In this document: one piece after another, positions 54,547 to 63,944 of the stretch
How the letters are laid out: each line of letters begins with the position of its first letter
How positions within the stretch are numbered: position 1 is the first letter of the stretch
DNA from: Gallionella sp.
GTDB lineage: Bacteria > Pseudomonadota > Gammaproteobacteria > Burkholderiales > Gallionellaceae
Reading direction: 5' to 3'
DNA: 64,000 bases
Assembly: GCA_030645955.1 (NCBI GenBank)
Contig: JAUSMR010000153.1
Location: 37,489 to 101,488, forward strand
The notes under the pieces: generated by a model
Databases searched by the model: none
Told to the model about the DNA's origin: nothing
The model's input: only the letters and a program-made list of their open reading frames with translations
Translations under genes and position numbers: made by a program

Positions 54547-56181
54547 ATGAAAAATTCTCTCGATACCATCCTTGCTTATCACCAGCGCACCAAACACCAT
54601 TTGAATCGTTATGCAGCTGGGCCGGGTGGCTTGGACTGGAAAAACCAGCCGGATCCTTTCCGTAATTTTACCGGCAGCCCGCAACTGGAATTGCCCTTGC
54701 TGGCCGATGAGCCTCGCCGCCCCTATACCGATCTCTACAAAACGGATGAAACTGCGCAGCAACCGTTGACATTGAGCGGCATTGCCGCCCTGCTTGAACT
54801 TTCCTTCGGCATTTCCGCATGGAAGCAGTACGGTGGCCCGCGCTGGGCTCTGCGCTGCAATCCCTCCAGCGGTAATCTGCACCCCACTGAGGCTTATGTG
54901 ATTACCGAAGGATGCAGCGGCATTGTGAATGGCGTACATCATTATGTGAGTCGCGATCATGTTCTGGAACAGCGCTGCCGCTTTGACATGACGGGAAGCG
55001 GCAACGAACCGAGCTTGCCGCCCGCTTCCTTTCTCGTGGGCCTGTCATCGATCCATTGGCGCGAAGCATGGAAATATGGCGAACGCGCATACCGGTATTG
55101 TCAGCACGATGTCGGTCATGCCATCGCGGCCATCCGTTTTGCAGCCGCAGCACTGGGTTGGCAGGCGCGTGTTCTGAGTTCATGGAGTGACGGGGATATC
55201 GGCGCCATGCTGGGTGTTGACCGGGATGCAGATTTTGCCGGGGCCGAACGCGAACACCCTGACCTGATGCTGATTGTGACGACACAGCCATCTGGTTCTG
55301 CCCACCGCCCGTTCATACCGGGCGCACTCGTGCGCGCTGCCAGAGGCGGCCGCTGGCAAGGGCAAGCCAACATGCTTTCTGCGCATCATCTGTTCGATTG
55401 GCCGGTGATTGGCGAAGCCGCCCATGCCTGCACCAAGCCTGAAACGCAGGGCACACCTTGGCAAGCCCCCATGCTGCCTGAGCCGCCAAGCAGTATCTGC
55501 AATCACTCGGCGGTCGAAATCATCCAGCAACGGCGCAGCGCACAGGAATTCGACGGGGTGAGCTCGATTCCCGCCAGCACGTTCTACCGCATGCTGGACA
55601 TGACCTTGCCACGCAGTACCGTTCCACCATGGGATGCAATAGGATGGGAACCGCGTGTTCATCTGGCGCTGTTTGTCCATCATGTCGACGGCCTTGCACC
55701 CGGACTGTATATTTTTTTGCGCAACGCTCATATTGCAGCCAAACTACGCGCAGAATTATCCTCCCAGTTCGACTGGATTCAGGTAGAAGACTGCCCAGCG
55801 CACCTCCTGCTGTTCCGGCTCGTTGCGGCTGATGTACGGAATACAGCGCGTACCTTGTCCTGTCACCAGGATATCGCTGCCGACGGCGCGTTCAGCCTCG
55901 GCATGCTGGCCGAATATGAAACAAGCCTGGCGCAGGGACCGTGGGTTTACCGCCAGCTGTTTTGGGAAGCCGGCATCCTCGGGCAGTTGCTCTACCTCGA
56001 AGCTGAAGCAGCGGGGGTGCGCGGTACGGGTATCGGCTGTTACTTTGACGATGCTGTCCATGACTTGCTCGGCATTCAGAACCAGAGCTTGCAAAGCATG
56101 TATCACTTCACTGTTGGCGCCGCACTCACGGATACCCGCTTGCAGACTCTACCGGCCTATGCTCACCTGAAGCGTTCATGA
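54547..56181 (+). CDS. Tandem SagB/ThcOx-type nitroreductase-fold oxidoreductase
   Basis: A 544-residue protein with two nitroreductase-fold halves. The first (about residues 75-250) has LRCNPSSGNLHPTEAYV and the second (about 330-540) has IIQQRRSAQEFDG and GMLAEYETSLAQGPWVYRQL. SagB/ThcOx enzymes use FMN to oxidise azolines in peptide natural products, but many stand-alone homologues have no known role. No precursor peptide or cyclodehydratase gene is seen here. The ATG at 54547 has no strong ribosome site. Confidence 0.85.
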   Translation: MKNSLDTILAYHQRTKHHLNRYAAGPGGLDWKNQPDPFRNFTGSPQLELPLLADEPRRPYTDLYKTDETAQQPLTLSGIAALLELSFGISAWKQYGGPRWALRCNPSSGNLHPTEAYVITEGCSGIVNGVHHYVSRDHVLEQRCRFDMTGSGNEPSLPPASFLVGLSSIHWREAWKYGERAYRYCQHDVGHAIAAIRFAAAALGWQARVLSSWSDGDIGAMLGVDRDADFAGAEREHPDLMLIVTTQPSGSAHRPFIPGALVRAARGGRWQGQANMLSAHHLFDWPVIGEAAHACTKPETQGTPWQAPMLPEPPSSICNHSAVEIIQQRRSAQEFDGVSSIPASTFYRMLDMTLPRSTVPPWDAIGWEPRVHLALFVHHVDGLAPGLYIFLRNAHIAAKLRAELSSQFDWIQVEDCPAHLLLFRLVAADVRNTARTLSCHQDIAADGAFSLGMLAEYETSLAQGPWVYRQLFWEAGILGQLLYLEAEAAGVRGTGIGCYFDDAVHDLLGIQNQSLQSMYHFTVGAALTDTRLQTLPAYAHLKRS

Positions 56182-56350
56182 GCGGCAAATAAGCACGACT
56201 TACAGGTGAATGACCGCCGGCACGATCCGGCATGTCTCGCCTCCCGCTTGCAGACGTTCTAAGCAACATCATCAAGAAGAAAACAATGCGCTCATTCAGG
56301 CAGCAACAGAGGCGAGAAAATAATGCGTTGTACGGTCTGTGGCGAGCAGC

Positions 56351-57208
56351 TCATTGAGTTAGCACAACGGTGATGATCGCTTCATATGTCCCGTTTTTGC
56401 CGTAATGGTTTGAAAAGACCTGCTTCGGCAGCGATGTAATGATGGCGCCGGTATGGCTCACTCCAGAATCAATCAGACAGAATGTGTCATGCACGTCCGT
56501 GGCATCCGGATTGTCATACATCCGGGCACATATCTGCATCCGATAAGCCGATGAAAAAAAGGAGTCCGGATACGTTACAGCGATCGCAACAGTCGTTGCC
56601 GGCGCCTGGTTCCCGGTGTTTATCCTGATCTCATACGGCAAACGAGGCCCCGGGGCAGTGGCCTCAAAAATATCCTGGATTGAAGGAGAAGCATTCAGGG
56701 ACATCCTGACTTCCTGAGTAGCGTCAAAAGCTCCGGCAGGGAATGTGATCGATGCATATTCCGGAATATTCAACCTGCCTCCAAGGGGAGATATCCTGGC
56801 GGTCACTGCCTGCGCTTTCAGGCTTATTATGGTCACGATAATCGGTGATTCGGATTCGCCTGTCACCTCGACCGAAATATCATTCTGCTTTCTGAGCTTC
56901 ACGGGTTTCGTAAGCATCTTGAACTGTTTGCCGATCTCAGCATGCGAGACGATGCGTTCCCCGTTTAGATCAATTGCGGCTCCGACCACTCCTTTCTCAC
57001 TGCCCTTTCCGCTTTGCACCGAAATGAAAAACTTCTGATTTACGTCGTGAATGGAAAAACGCTTGACCACCCGCTGGGATTTGCCGCTTTCACCGGAAAA
57101 GATTTCCGGGCCGAAGACAACAGAATGCCCGTAGGCGCAAGAAAAAAGGCCACTGCAGAAATACAGTGACAGCGCAGCCAAGATAAAATTAAAGGATATC
57201 TTTTTCAT
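56351..57208 (-). CDS. Secreted protein with ZU5-like region
   Basis: A 285-residue secreted protein (signal about residues 1-28, SLYFCSGLFSCAYG). Beta-rich domains follow; the segment GGRLNIPEYASITFPAGAFD (about residues 148-167) resembles a ZU5 domain. I do not recognise a whole-length family. ATG 57208 is favoured since AGGGGG is nine bases away, against three for the previous ATG. Codon use is more AT-rich than neighbouring genes, hinting at acquisition. Confidence 0.7.
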   Translation of the reverse strand: MKKISFNFILAALSLYFCSGLFSCAYGHSVVFGPEIFSGESGKSQRVVKRFSIHDVNQKFFISVQSGKGSEKGVVGAAIDLNGERIVSHAEIGKQFKMLTKPVKLRKQNDISVEVTGESESPIIVTIISLKAQAVTARISPLGGRLNIPEYASITFPAGAFDATQEVRMSLNASPSIQDIFEATAPGPRLPYEIRINTGNQAPATTVAIAVTYPDSFFSSAYRMQICARMYDNPDATDVHDTFCLIDSGVSHTGAIITSLPKQVFSNHYGKNGTYEAIITVVLTQ

Positions 57209-57488
57209 GATCATGATCCCCCTGAAGATGTCGTTTTTGGATGACTCCTGTGACGTGAGAGAGGCTTGCTATATCCGGACAGATAAGCGCGTTCATTCTA
57301 CGGCGTATCACATCCCCCCTGATAATGTATTTGCGCGGGCGATATCATATTAGACGGGGCCGATGCTTTTAACTTTGCAACCCGAGCATCCGTCATGGCC
57401 GGCACCTGACGTATATTGGCTAACCAAAAGCTTGGCTTAATGGCGACATTCTGCGCGCAGAATGCAAAAATCTCAATTCACAGGTATG
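57209..57488. other. Gap upstream of the secreted protein with no recognised feature
   Basis: About 280 bp that must include the promoter of the secreted-protein gene and the end of the HpcH-type gene. No repeat or RNA gene is seen. Confidence 0.4.
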
Positions 57489-58493
57489 TTAAGAAAAGAA
57501 ACGCTGGCGTGCCTCAGCCGGTACATCCATTCCCGTCGATTGTGCGCGTTGCAGGAGTTCCCAGTAATAGCGGTAGGAGGCGCGGTCATGCAGCTTGCCT
57601 TCATGCTGGATAGGGCCCCAGGCGGCGTCCTGGGCGGCGATCAGCAGGGTGGCGGCCTCGTTGACCTCGGCGAAATCCGGGCGCATGGCTTCGACGATGG
57701 GCAATATCTGATTCGGATGGATGCTCCACATGCGCAGGAAGCCGAGTTCCTGCCGAGCGCGGCGGGCGTCTTCCCGTACCACATTGGTGTCGCGTATTTC
57801 GGTGGTGACGTTGTGGCTGGGCACGATGCCGTTGCCCAGTGCGGCAGCAGCGATTTCGCACTTGGCGCGCACGACCAGCGCATGGCTGAACTGGCCGGGC
57901 GAACGCATCGCGGTGGCGGGAATGGCGCCGTGATGCGCGGAAACAAAGTCCATCAGGCCGAAATCGAGGATCTCGACATGGGGCAGGCGGGCGATCTCCC
58001 AGACTTCATGCAGCGCGCCGGGTGTTTCGATCAGCACATGGACGGGAATCTCGCGGGCGATGCCGTGGCGGCTTCTCAATTCGTCGAGCGCGGTGATCTG
58101 TGTCAGGACATCGCCGGCAATTTCCGGTTTGGGCAATACGATATAAGCCACGCGCTGCCCTGCCCGGCCAATGATGATTTCCAGCTCGTCGCGCCAGAAC
58201 GGGTGGCTGACATCATGGATGCGGACACCGATGCGGTCGAAGCGATTTTGGCCGGACAGGATCAGCCCGGCGATCATGGCCGCATGTTCGCGCTCCTTGC
58301 CTGCGGGGGCGCCGTCCTCGCAGTCGGCGGTGATGTCGAAGATGGACCGCTCATCGACCGATAATTCAGCTTGAATCTGGAGCGCCTTGTTCAGCATCTT
58401 TTCGCTGCCGGCAAAGTGCTCGCACGCGGCAAGCCGGGGGAACGGGCGGCTGCCTGAGTAGAGTACGCCGGATGGGTGGAGGCGATTCTGCAT
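57489..58493 (-). CDS. HpcH/HpaI aldolase/citrate lyase family protein
   Basis: A 334-residue TIM-barrel lyase of the CitE/malyl-CoA lyase group. It shows FDITADCEDGAPAGKE (metal-binding Asp/Glu, about residues 53-68), VHVLIETPGALHEVWEIA (about 146-163) and MWSIHPNQI near the end. The substrate could be a malyl-, citramalyl- or related CoA thioester. ATG 58493 is chosen over an upstream TTG. It follows oadA and a REP element, so it may be read from the same transcript; a C4/CoA-ester role is inferred. Confidence 0.85.
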   Translation of the reverse strand: MQNRLHPSGVLYSGSRPFPRLAACEHFAGSEKMLNKALQIQAELSVDERSIFDITADCEDGAPAGKEREHAAMIAGLILSGQNRFDRIGVRIHDVSHPFWRDELEIIIGRAGQRVAYIVLPKPEIAGDVLTQITALDELRSRHGIAREIPVHVLIETPGALHEVWEIARLPHVEILDFGLMDFVSAHHGAIPATAMRSPGQFSHALVVRAKCEIAAAALGNGIVPSHNVTTEIRDTNVVREDARRARQELGFLRMWSIHPNQILPIVEAMRPDFAEVNEAATLLIAAQDAAWGPIQHEGKLHDRASYRYYWELLQRAQSTGMDVPAEARQRFFS

Positions 58494-58529
58494 GTAATTC
58501 AAAATTGCGTTACAAACAATAATAACTTC

Positions 58530-58581
58530 GTAGGGTGCGTTTCACGCACCAGTTGGTAATGGTGCGTGGAACGCACCCTAC
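58530..58581. repeat. GTAG-type REP-like palindrome abutting the oadA stop
   Basis: GTAGGGTGCGTTTCACGCACC … GGTGCGTGGAACGCACCCTAC. Its end lies 1 bp from the oadA stop codon, so the hairpin forms at the very end of the coding sequence. Confidence 0.85.
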
Positions 58582-58582
58582 G

Positions 58583-60418
58583 TCATTGGATTTCGACCAA
58601 AGTTTCGTCCGGTGCCACGCTGTCACCTTTTTTGACATGGACGCTGATCACAACGCCGCATAGCGGCGCCTGGATTTCGTTTTCCATTTTCATGGCTTCG
58701 ATGACCAGCACGCCGTCCCCTGCTTCGACTTTATCCCCGACCTTGACCTTGACATCGACAATGGTGCCGGGCATGGCGGTCACAATGCAGCCCTGATGGG
58801 ATGGTCGCGGGCGGGCGGCGCCCGGTGCCGTGGCGGCAGGCTTTTTCTTGCCGTTACCCTTGCCCCCGGAAACCTCGATTTCGTTCAGCGTTTCGACGAT
58901 GACTTCTTCCGAAATACCATCGACGGAAACATAGAACGGACGTTGAGTTTCTCCATGGTGTCCGCTGCCGGTGAGTTTGATATGGAAGGTTTCGCCATGC
59001 AGCGTCACCTTGAATTCGTTGGGCGCGTAACGTTCGGAGGAAGTGGTAGCAGCCTCCCTGGTCAGCAACGGCTCAGGCTTGAGCGTGTCGGCATTACGTT
59101 CCTGCAGGAAGGTTTTTGCCAGATCCGGGAACATCGCGTAAGTGAGGACATCTTCCTCGCTTTGGGCAAAGCTTTCACTTTCGATTTTGAGCTTGTTCAT
59201 CTCGTCTTCGATCAGGTCCGCCGGGCGGCAAGTCACGACTTCCGCAACGCCGACCGCAAGTTTTTTGACTTGTTCGTTGACCTTACCCGGCGCCTTGCCG
59301 TAGTGGCCGAGCAAATAATTCTTGACTTCATTGGTAACCGATTTGTAGCGTTCGCCGGTCAGTATGTTCATGACCGCCTGCGTGCCGACGATTTGCGAGG
59401 TTGGCGTAACCAGCGGCGGGTAGCCCAGGTCTTCGCGCACACGTGGGATTTCGGCCAGCACTTCGTTCATGCGGTTGAGCGCGCCCAGTTCCTTGAGCTG
59501 ATTGGACAGGTTGGAAATCATGCCGCCCGGCACATGGTTTACCAGCACGCGCGTGTCCACTCCGGTAAATGCGCTCTCGAACTGCCAGTACTTCTGGCGC
59601 ACTTCGTAGAAATAGGCAGTAACTTCCTGTATTGCGGCCAGGTCGAGGCCGGTGTCGAATTCGGTGCCTTGCAGCGCGGCAACGATGCTCTCGGTCGAGG
59701 AATGGCTGGCGCCTTCACCGAATGAAGAATTGCAGGTATCCAGCATCGTGGCACCCGCTTCCACGGCCTTGAGGAAACACATCGAAGATAAACCGGAGGT
59801 GGAGTGGCTGTGCAAATGAATCGGCAGGCTGATGGCTGCGCGCATCGCCTTGACCAGCTCGGTGGTTGCGTAAGGCGTGAGCAGGCCGGCCATATCCTTG
59901 ATGCAGATAGTATCGCAGCCCATGGCTTCCAGTTCGCGGGCCAGTTCGACGAATTGGGGAATACCATGCACCGGGCTGGTGGTATAGCTGATGCAGCCCT
60001 CGGCATGTTTGCCGGATTTTTTTACCGCTTCAATGGAAACGCGCAAATTGCGCAGGTCGTTCATCGCATCGAAAATGCGGAACACGTCCACGCCGTTGTC
60101 TGCGGACTTGCCGACAAATGCGCGCACCACGTCATCGGAATAGTGACGGTAGCCGAGCAGGTTCTGGCCGCGCAGCAGCATCTGGATGCGGCTGTTCGGC
60201 AAGGCCTTGCGCAGTTTTTTGAGGCGCTCCCACGGGTCTTCTTTCAGGAAGCGCACGCATGAGTCGAAGGTCGCGCCTCCCCAGGCTTCCACCGACCAGA
60301 AGCCGATGTTATCCAGCTTGGGACAGATGGGCAGCATGTCGTCGGTGCGCATGCGTGTCGCAATCACGGATTGATGGCCGTCACGCAGGACCAGTTCGGA
60401 AATTAGGGTTTTTGCCAT
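58583..60418 (-). CDS. oadA: Pyruvate carboxylase subunit B / oxaloacetate decarboxylase alpha subunit
   Basis: A 611-residue protein with an N-terminal carboxyltransferase TIM barrel (LISELVLRDGHQSVIATRMR, residues 5-24; metal His pair in LPIHLHSHSTSG). A conserved PYC/OADA domain, an Ala/Pro/Lys linker and a biotinyl domain with EAMKMEN (biotin on K577) follow. With the biotin carboxylase gene 28 bp upstream it likely forms a two-subunit pyruvate carboxylase making oxaloacetate. No membrane oadB/oadG is seen, which argues against a sodium-pumping decarboxylase. Confidence 0.9.
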   Translation of the reverse strand: MAKTLISELVLRDGHQSVIATRMRTDDMLPICPKLDNIGFWSVEAWGGATFDSCVRFLKEDPWERLKKLRKALPNSRIQMLLRGQNLLGYRHYSDDVVRAFVGKSADNGVDVFRIFDAMNDLRNLRVSIEAVKKSGKHAEGCISYTTSPVHGIPQFVELARELEAMGCDTICIKDMAGLLTPYATTELVKAMRAAISLPIHLHSHSTSGLSSMCFLKAVEAGATMLDTCNSSFGEGASHSSTESIVAALQGTEFDTGLDLAAIQEVTAYFYEVRQKYWQFESAFTGVDTRVLVNHVPGGMISNLSNQLKELGALNRMNEVLAEIPRVREDLGYPPLVTPTSQIVGTQAVMNILTGERYKSVTNEVKNYLLGHYGKAPGKVNEQVKKLAVGVAEVVTCRPADLIEDEMNKLKIESESFAQSEEDVLTYAMFPDLAKTFLQERNADTLKPEPLLTREAATTSSERYAPNEFKVTLHGETFHIKLTGSGHHGETQRPFYVSVDGISEEVIVETLNEIEVSGGKGNGKKKPAATAPGAARPRPSHQGCIVTAMPGTIVDVKVKVGDKVEAGDGVLVIEAMKMENEIQAPLCGVVISVHVKKGDSVAPDETLVEIQ

Positions 60419-60446
60419 GTTGTTGACTTGATTGTATAGGTTGAAA

Positions 60447-61865
60447 TTAAATGCCTTCGTGCGCCGCTATCGCGGCTGAAATGGCAGCTGCCCTCAGTTC
60501 CGGCGGGATTTTAGTGGTGTAATCGACCAATTCCGGATGGGACTCCACAAACCCGGTGTTGAAGTTCGCATTCCTGAAGTCAGGGTGCTTCAGGATTTCC
60601 TGATAATACGGCATGGTCGTTTTGACACCATAGATTACCATGTCGCTAAGCGCCCGGCGGCCACGATCGACGACCCCATCCCAGGTGAGCGCCCAAACGG
60701 TGAGCTTGGCGCACATGGAATCGAAATAGGGCGGGATCTCATAGCCGCTGTACATGGCGGCATCGATGCGCACACCGGGGCCTCCCGGTGCATAGTAACG
60801 GGTGATCTTGCCGAAACTCGGCAAAAAGCCATTCTTGGGGTCTTCCGCATTGATGCGAAACTCTATGGCGTAGCCGCGGAATCTGACGTCTTCCTGTTTG
60901 TATTGCAGTTCAAGGCCATCGGCGATACGAATCTGTTCCTGCACGATATCGATGCCGGTAATGGTTTCCGTTACGGTGTGTTCAACCTGTATGCGGGTGT
61001 TCATTTCCATGAAATAGAAATTGTTGTCCTGGTCGAGCAGAAATTCGACAGTGCCCGCATTTTCATAGCCCACGGCGCGGCTGGCCTTGACGCCCAGATT
61101 GCCGATGTATTCGCGCTGCGCCGGGGTGATCTGCGGCGAGGGGGCAATTTCGATCAGTTTCTGGTTGCGGCGCTGGATGGAGCAGTCGCGCTCGAACAAA
61201 TGAATTATGTTGCCATGGCTGTCGCCCAGCACCTGCACTTCGATGTGCCTCGGGTTGACCACGCATTTTTCCAGGAAGACCTCCGGCTGGCCAAAAGCCT
61301 TGCTGGCTTCCGAGATCACCCGTTCATAGTTGCTGATCAGGTCTTTATCGCTGTCGCAACGGCGGATGCCGCGCCCGCCGCCGCCGTTGGTGGCCTTGAG
61401 CATGATGGGGTAACCGATTTTGTTTGCCAGTATGCGGGCCTCTTCAACATCGGCGAGGTTGCCGTCGCTGCCCGGCACGCATGGGATGCCGGCGGCTATC
61501 ATCGCGTTGCGCGCCTGGACTTTGTCGCCCATCTGGCGGATGACATCCGCGTTCGGGCCGATGAATTTGATATCGCGGCGCGCGCAAATTTCCGCCAGCT
61601 CAGGGTTCTCCGCAAGGAAGCCATAGCCCGGATGCAGCGCATCACACCCCGAGGTAACGGCCAGATTGACGATGTTATGAGCGTTAAGATAGCCGGTGAC
61701 CGGTTCGGAGCCGATGTGGTAAGCCTCATCCGCTTTTTTTACGTGCAGCGCATGTCGGTCGGCATCGGTGTAGATGGCGACCGACTTGATGCCCATTTCC
61801 GAGCAGGCACGCACAATGCGGACGGCAATTTCACCGCGGTTGGCGACGAGTATTTTTTTAATCAC
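60447..61865 (-). CDS. Biotin carboxylase subunit (pyruvate carboxylase subunit A / AccC-like)
   Basis: A 472-residue ATP-grasp biotin carboxylase. It has the N-terminal KKILVANRGEIAVRIVRACS, the ATP loop KATNGGGGRGIRRC (about residues 159-172) and the catalytic FMEMNTRIQVEH (about 286-297). It carboxylates the biotin carried by the partner encoded next. Its pairing with the oadA-type gene makes a PycA role more likely than acetyl-CoA carboxylase, but the sequences are close. The C-terminal extension (VESHPELVDYTTKIPPELR) is typical of PycA. Confidence 0.92.
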   Translation of the reverse strand: MIKKILVANRGEIAVRIVRACSEMGIKSVAIYTDADRHALHVKKADEAYHIGSEPVTGYLNAHNIVNLAVTSGCDALHPGYGFLAENPELAEICARRDIKFIGPNADVIRQMGDKVQARNAMIAAGIPCVPGSDGNLADVEEARILANKIGYPIMLKATNGGGGRGIRRCDSDKDLISNYERVISEASKAFGQPEVFLEKCVVNPRHIEVQVLGDSHGNIIHLFERDCSIQRRNQKLIEIAPSPQITPAQREYIGNLGVKASRAVGYENAGTVEFLLDQDNNFYFMEMNTRIQVEHTVTETITGIDIVQEQIRIADGLELQYKQEDVRFRGYAIEFRINAEDPKNGFLPSFGKITRYYAPGGPGVRIDAAMYSGYEIPPYFDSMCAKLTVWALTWDGVVDRGRRALSDMVIYGVKTTMPYYQEILKHPDFRNANFNTGFVESHPELVDYTTKIPPELRAAAISAAIAAHEGI

Positions 61866-62097
61866 AAATTATCCCTGAATACGGCTGGATGTCCGGCTGA
61901 ATGACAGTTGGGTTGCATGTTTCTGCGGGCTACTGCTCGGGTTTCGATTGCGGCATTATAGCGGCATCGACCTGCTGTGCTCAATGGTTAAGCGGGTCAA
62001 AAACCTGATGTGCACCGTATTGCCCTGACGATGCCCGCTACGGTTCTTGAACCGCTTCTAAATTACTTGATTAGAACTTAAACCGCCTTCACCGGAA
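61866..62097. other. Gap between fumarase and biotin carboxylase genes
   Basis: Contains the out-of-frame end of the fumarase reading frame (62078-62097) and the biotin carboxylase promoter. No other feature is seen. Confidence 0.5.
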
Positions 62098-63600
62098 TCA
62101 TGCCGATCGGTTGCGCCATTTCGCTGGGCCTATTTCGTGCACCGAACTACCCTTTGTGTCCACCGCCACGGTGACCGGCATGTCTTCCACGTCAAATTCG
62201 TAAATCGCTTCCATGCCCAGGTCGGCAAAGGCAACCACGCGCGCAGCCTTAATGGCCTGTGATACCAGATAAGCCGCGCCGCCTATCGCGATCAGGTATA
62301 CCGCCCCATGACGCTTGATGGACTCGATCGCGGACTTGCCGCGCTCCGCCTTGCCTATCATCCCGATCAGGCCGGTCTGCGCCAGCATCGTTTCGGTGAA
62401 CTTGTCCATGCGCGTCGCGGTTGTCGGCCCGGCAGGCCCCACCACCTCATCGCGCACCGGGTCAACCGGCCCGACATAATAGATGAACCGGTTGGTAAAA
62501 TCCACGCCGGGCGGCAATTTCTCGCCGCGCGCCAGCATGTCGGTGATGCGCTTGTGCGCCGCATCGCGTCCGGTGAGCAGCTTGCCGGATAGCAGCAGCG
62601 TCTCGCCCGGCTGCCACTTGGCGATGTCCGCGCGCGTGATGCCGTTGAGGTTCACCCGGCGGGCATCCGCCGCCGGCTTCCAGTGCACGTCGGGATAATC
62701 TTCGAGCTTCGGCGGGGTGAATTGCGCCACCCCGCTGCCATCCAGCTCGAAGTGAATATGCCGCGTTGCCGCGCAGTTGGGAATCATCGCGATCGGCTTG
62801 GAAGCCGCATGGGTGGGGTAGTCCATAATCTTCACATCCAGCACCGTGGTCAGCCCGCCCAGGCCCTGCGCGCCGATGCCCAAGGCATTCACCTTGTCGT
62901 GAATCTCGATGCGCAGTTCCTCCAGTTTGTTTTTCGGGCCGCGCGCCTTCAACTCGTGCATGTCGATCGGCTCCATCAGCGCCTCTTTCGCCAGCAGCAT
63001 GGCTTTCTCCGCCGTGCCGCCGATGCCGATGCCCAGCATCCCCGGCGGGCACCAGCCCGCGCCCATTTCCGGCACACGCTGCATCACCCATTCCACGATG
63101 TCATCGCCGGGGTTGAGCATCTTGAAACTGGTTTTGTTTTCCGAACCGCCGCCCTTGGCCGCGATGCGCACATCCACCTTGTCGCCCGGCACCAGCTCGA
63201 CATGTACCACCGCCGGCGTGTTGTCGTTGGTATTCTTGCGCGCGCCTGCCGGATCTGAAACGACGGAAGCGCGCAACATGTTGTCCGGAGCGAGATAAGC
63301 CTTGCGCACGCCGGCGTTCACCATGTCAACGACAGTCATCTTCGCGTCCCAGCGCGCCTCCATTCCCACCCGCACAAACGCCACGACGATGCCGGTATCC
63401 TGGCAGATGGGGCGATGCCCCTGTGCGCACATGCGCGAGTTGGTCAGTATCTGTGCCATCGCATCCTTGGCCGCAGGAGACTGCTCGGACTGATACGCAG
63501 CCCCCAGCGCCTGGATGTAATCTGCGGGGTGGTAATAGGAGATGAACTGCAACGCATCGGCAATGCTGTCGATAAAGTCCTGCTGGCGAATAGTGGTCAT
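62098..63600 (-). CDS. fumA: Class I (4Fe-4S) fumarate hydratase with C-terminal frameshift
   Basis: A 500-residue class I fumarase interconverting fumarate and malate. Fe-S cysteines sit in RPICQDTGI, GAGWCPPGMLGIG and MIPNCAATRH. The annotated frame ends GPAKW-RNRSA-stop. In the next frame, directly after W, lies AQPIGMIPVKAV and a TAA at 62078-62080, matching the usual class I tail (W…IG-IPV). A single extra G at the GG of 62116-62117 would restore it. It is either a sequencing/assembly slip in the G run or a real mutation of the last residues; the core is intact. Confidence 0.93.
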   Translation of the reverse strand: MTTIRQQDFIDSIADALQFISYYHPADYIQALGAAYQSEQSPAAKDAMAQILTNSRMCAQGHRPICQDTGIVVAFVRVGMEARWDAKMTVVDMVNAGVRKAYLAPDNMLRASVVSDPAGARKNTNDNTPAVVHVELVPGDKVDVRIAAKGGGSENKTSFKMLNPGDDIVEWVMQRVPEMGAGWCPPGMLGIGIGGTAEKAMLLAKEALMEPIDMHELKARGPKNKLEELRIEIHDKVNALGIGAQGLGGLTTVLDVKIMDYPTHAASKPIAMIPNCAATRHIHFELDGSGVAQFTPPKLEDYPDVHWKPAADARRVNLNGITRADIAKWQPGETLLLSGKLLTGRDAAHKRITDMLARGEKLPPGVDFTNRFIYYVGPVDPVRDEVVGPAGPTTATRMDKFTETMLAQTGLIGMIGKAERGKSAIESIKRHGAVYLIAIGGAAYLVSQAIKAARVVAFADLGMEAIYEFDVEDMPVTVAVDTKGSSVHEIGPAKWRNRSA

Positions 63601-63650
63601 GAAATATCCTGAAAGATGATGTGATTGTTTAACCTAAAAAACTTCAATTG

Positions 63651-63822
63651 ATCCACGAAATACACGAAAGGCACGAAATAAAACAAGGAATCGCATTATT
63701 TCAGCCACTCACCTATCGTGTATCGATATTTAGCATGAAGCCCTTTTCGTGTTTTTGCGAGCTTTCGCCTTTCGGCGAAATGCCTGCTTACCCCATTTCG
63801 TGCCTTTCGTGGACATCTTTTT
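63651..63822. repeat. Large imperfect inverted repeat
   Basis: Left arm near 63651-63678 (CCACGAAATACACGAAAGGC then ACGAAAT) and right arm near 63803-63822 (ATTTCGTGCCTTTCGTGG) enclose about 120 bp. The enclosed part holds a smaller hairpin (TTTCGCC/GGCGAAA near 63764-63780). It lies upstream of fumA. Confidence 0.6.
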
Positions 63823-63857
63823 TTCCCCGTTCTAATTATCTCAGCCGGATCAGCACG

Positions 63858-63927
63858 GTAGGATGCGGTGAGGCACGAACCGCATCGTTCGCGTTAATGA
63901 TGCGGTTCGTGCCTCACCACATCCTAC
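63858..63927. repeat. GTAG-type REP-like palindrome (variant)
   Basis: Starts GTAGGATGCGGTGAGGCACG and ends CGTGCCTCACCACATCCTAC, with a central GCATC/GATGC hairpin. It is longer than the other family members and lies between fumA and the next gene. Confidence 0.8.
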
Positions 63928-63944
63928 GGCGCTGGTTTTTTGGT

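Noticed and set aside
58583..60418. Sodium-pumping oxaloacetate decarboxylase
   Set aside because: No oadB or oadG membrane subunit is present, and a biotin carboxylase gene is adjacent, favouring pyruvate carboxylase.
60537..61904. 455-codon plus-strand frame opposite the biotin carboxylase
   Set aside because: Antisense shadow; the minus strand encodes an intact ATP-grasp enzyme.
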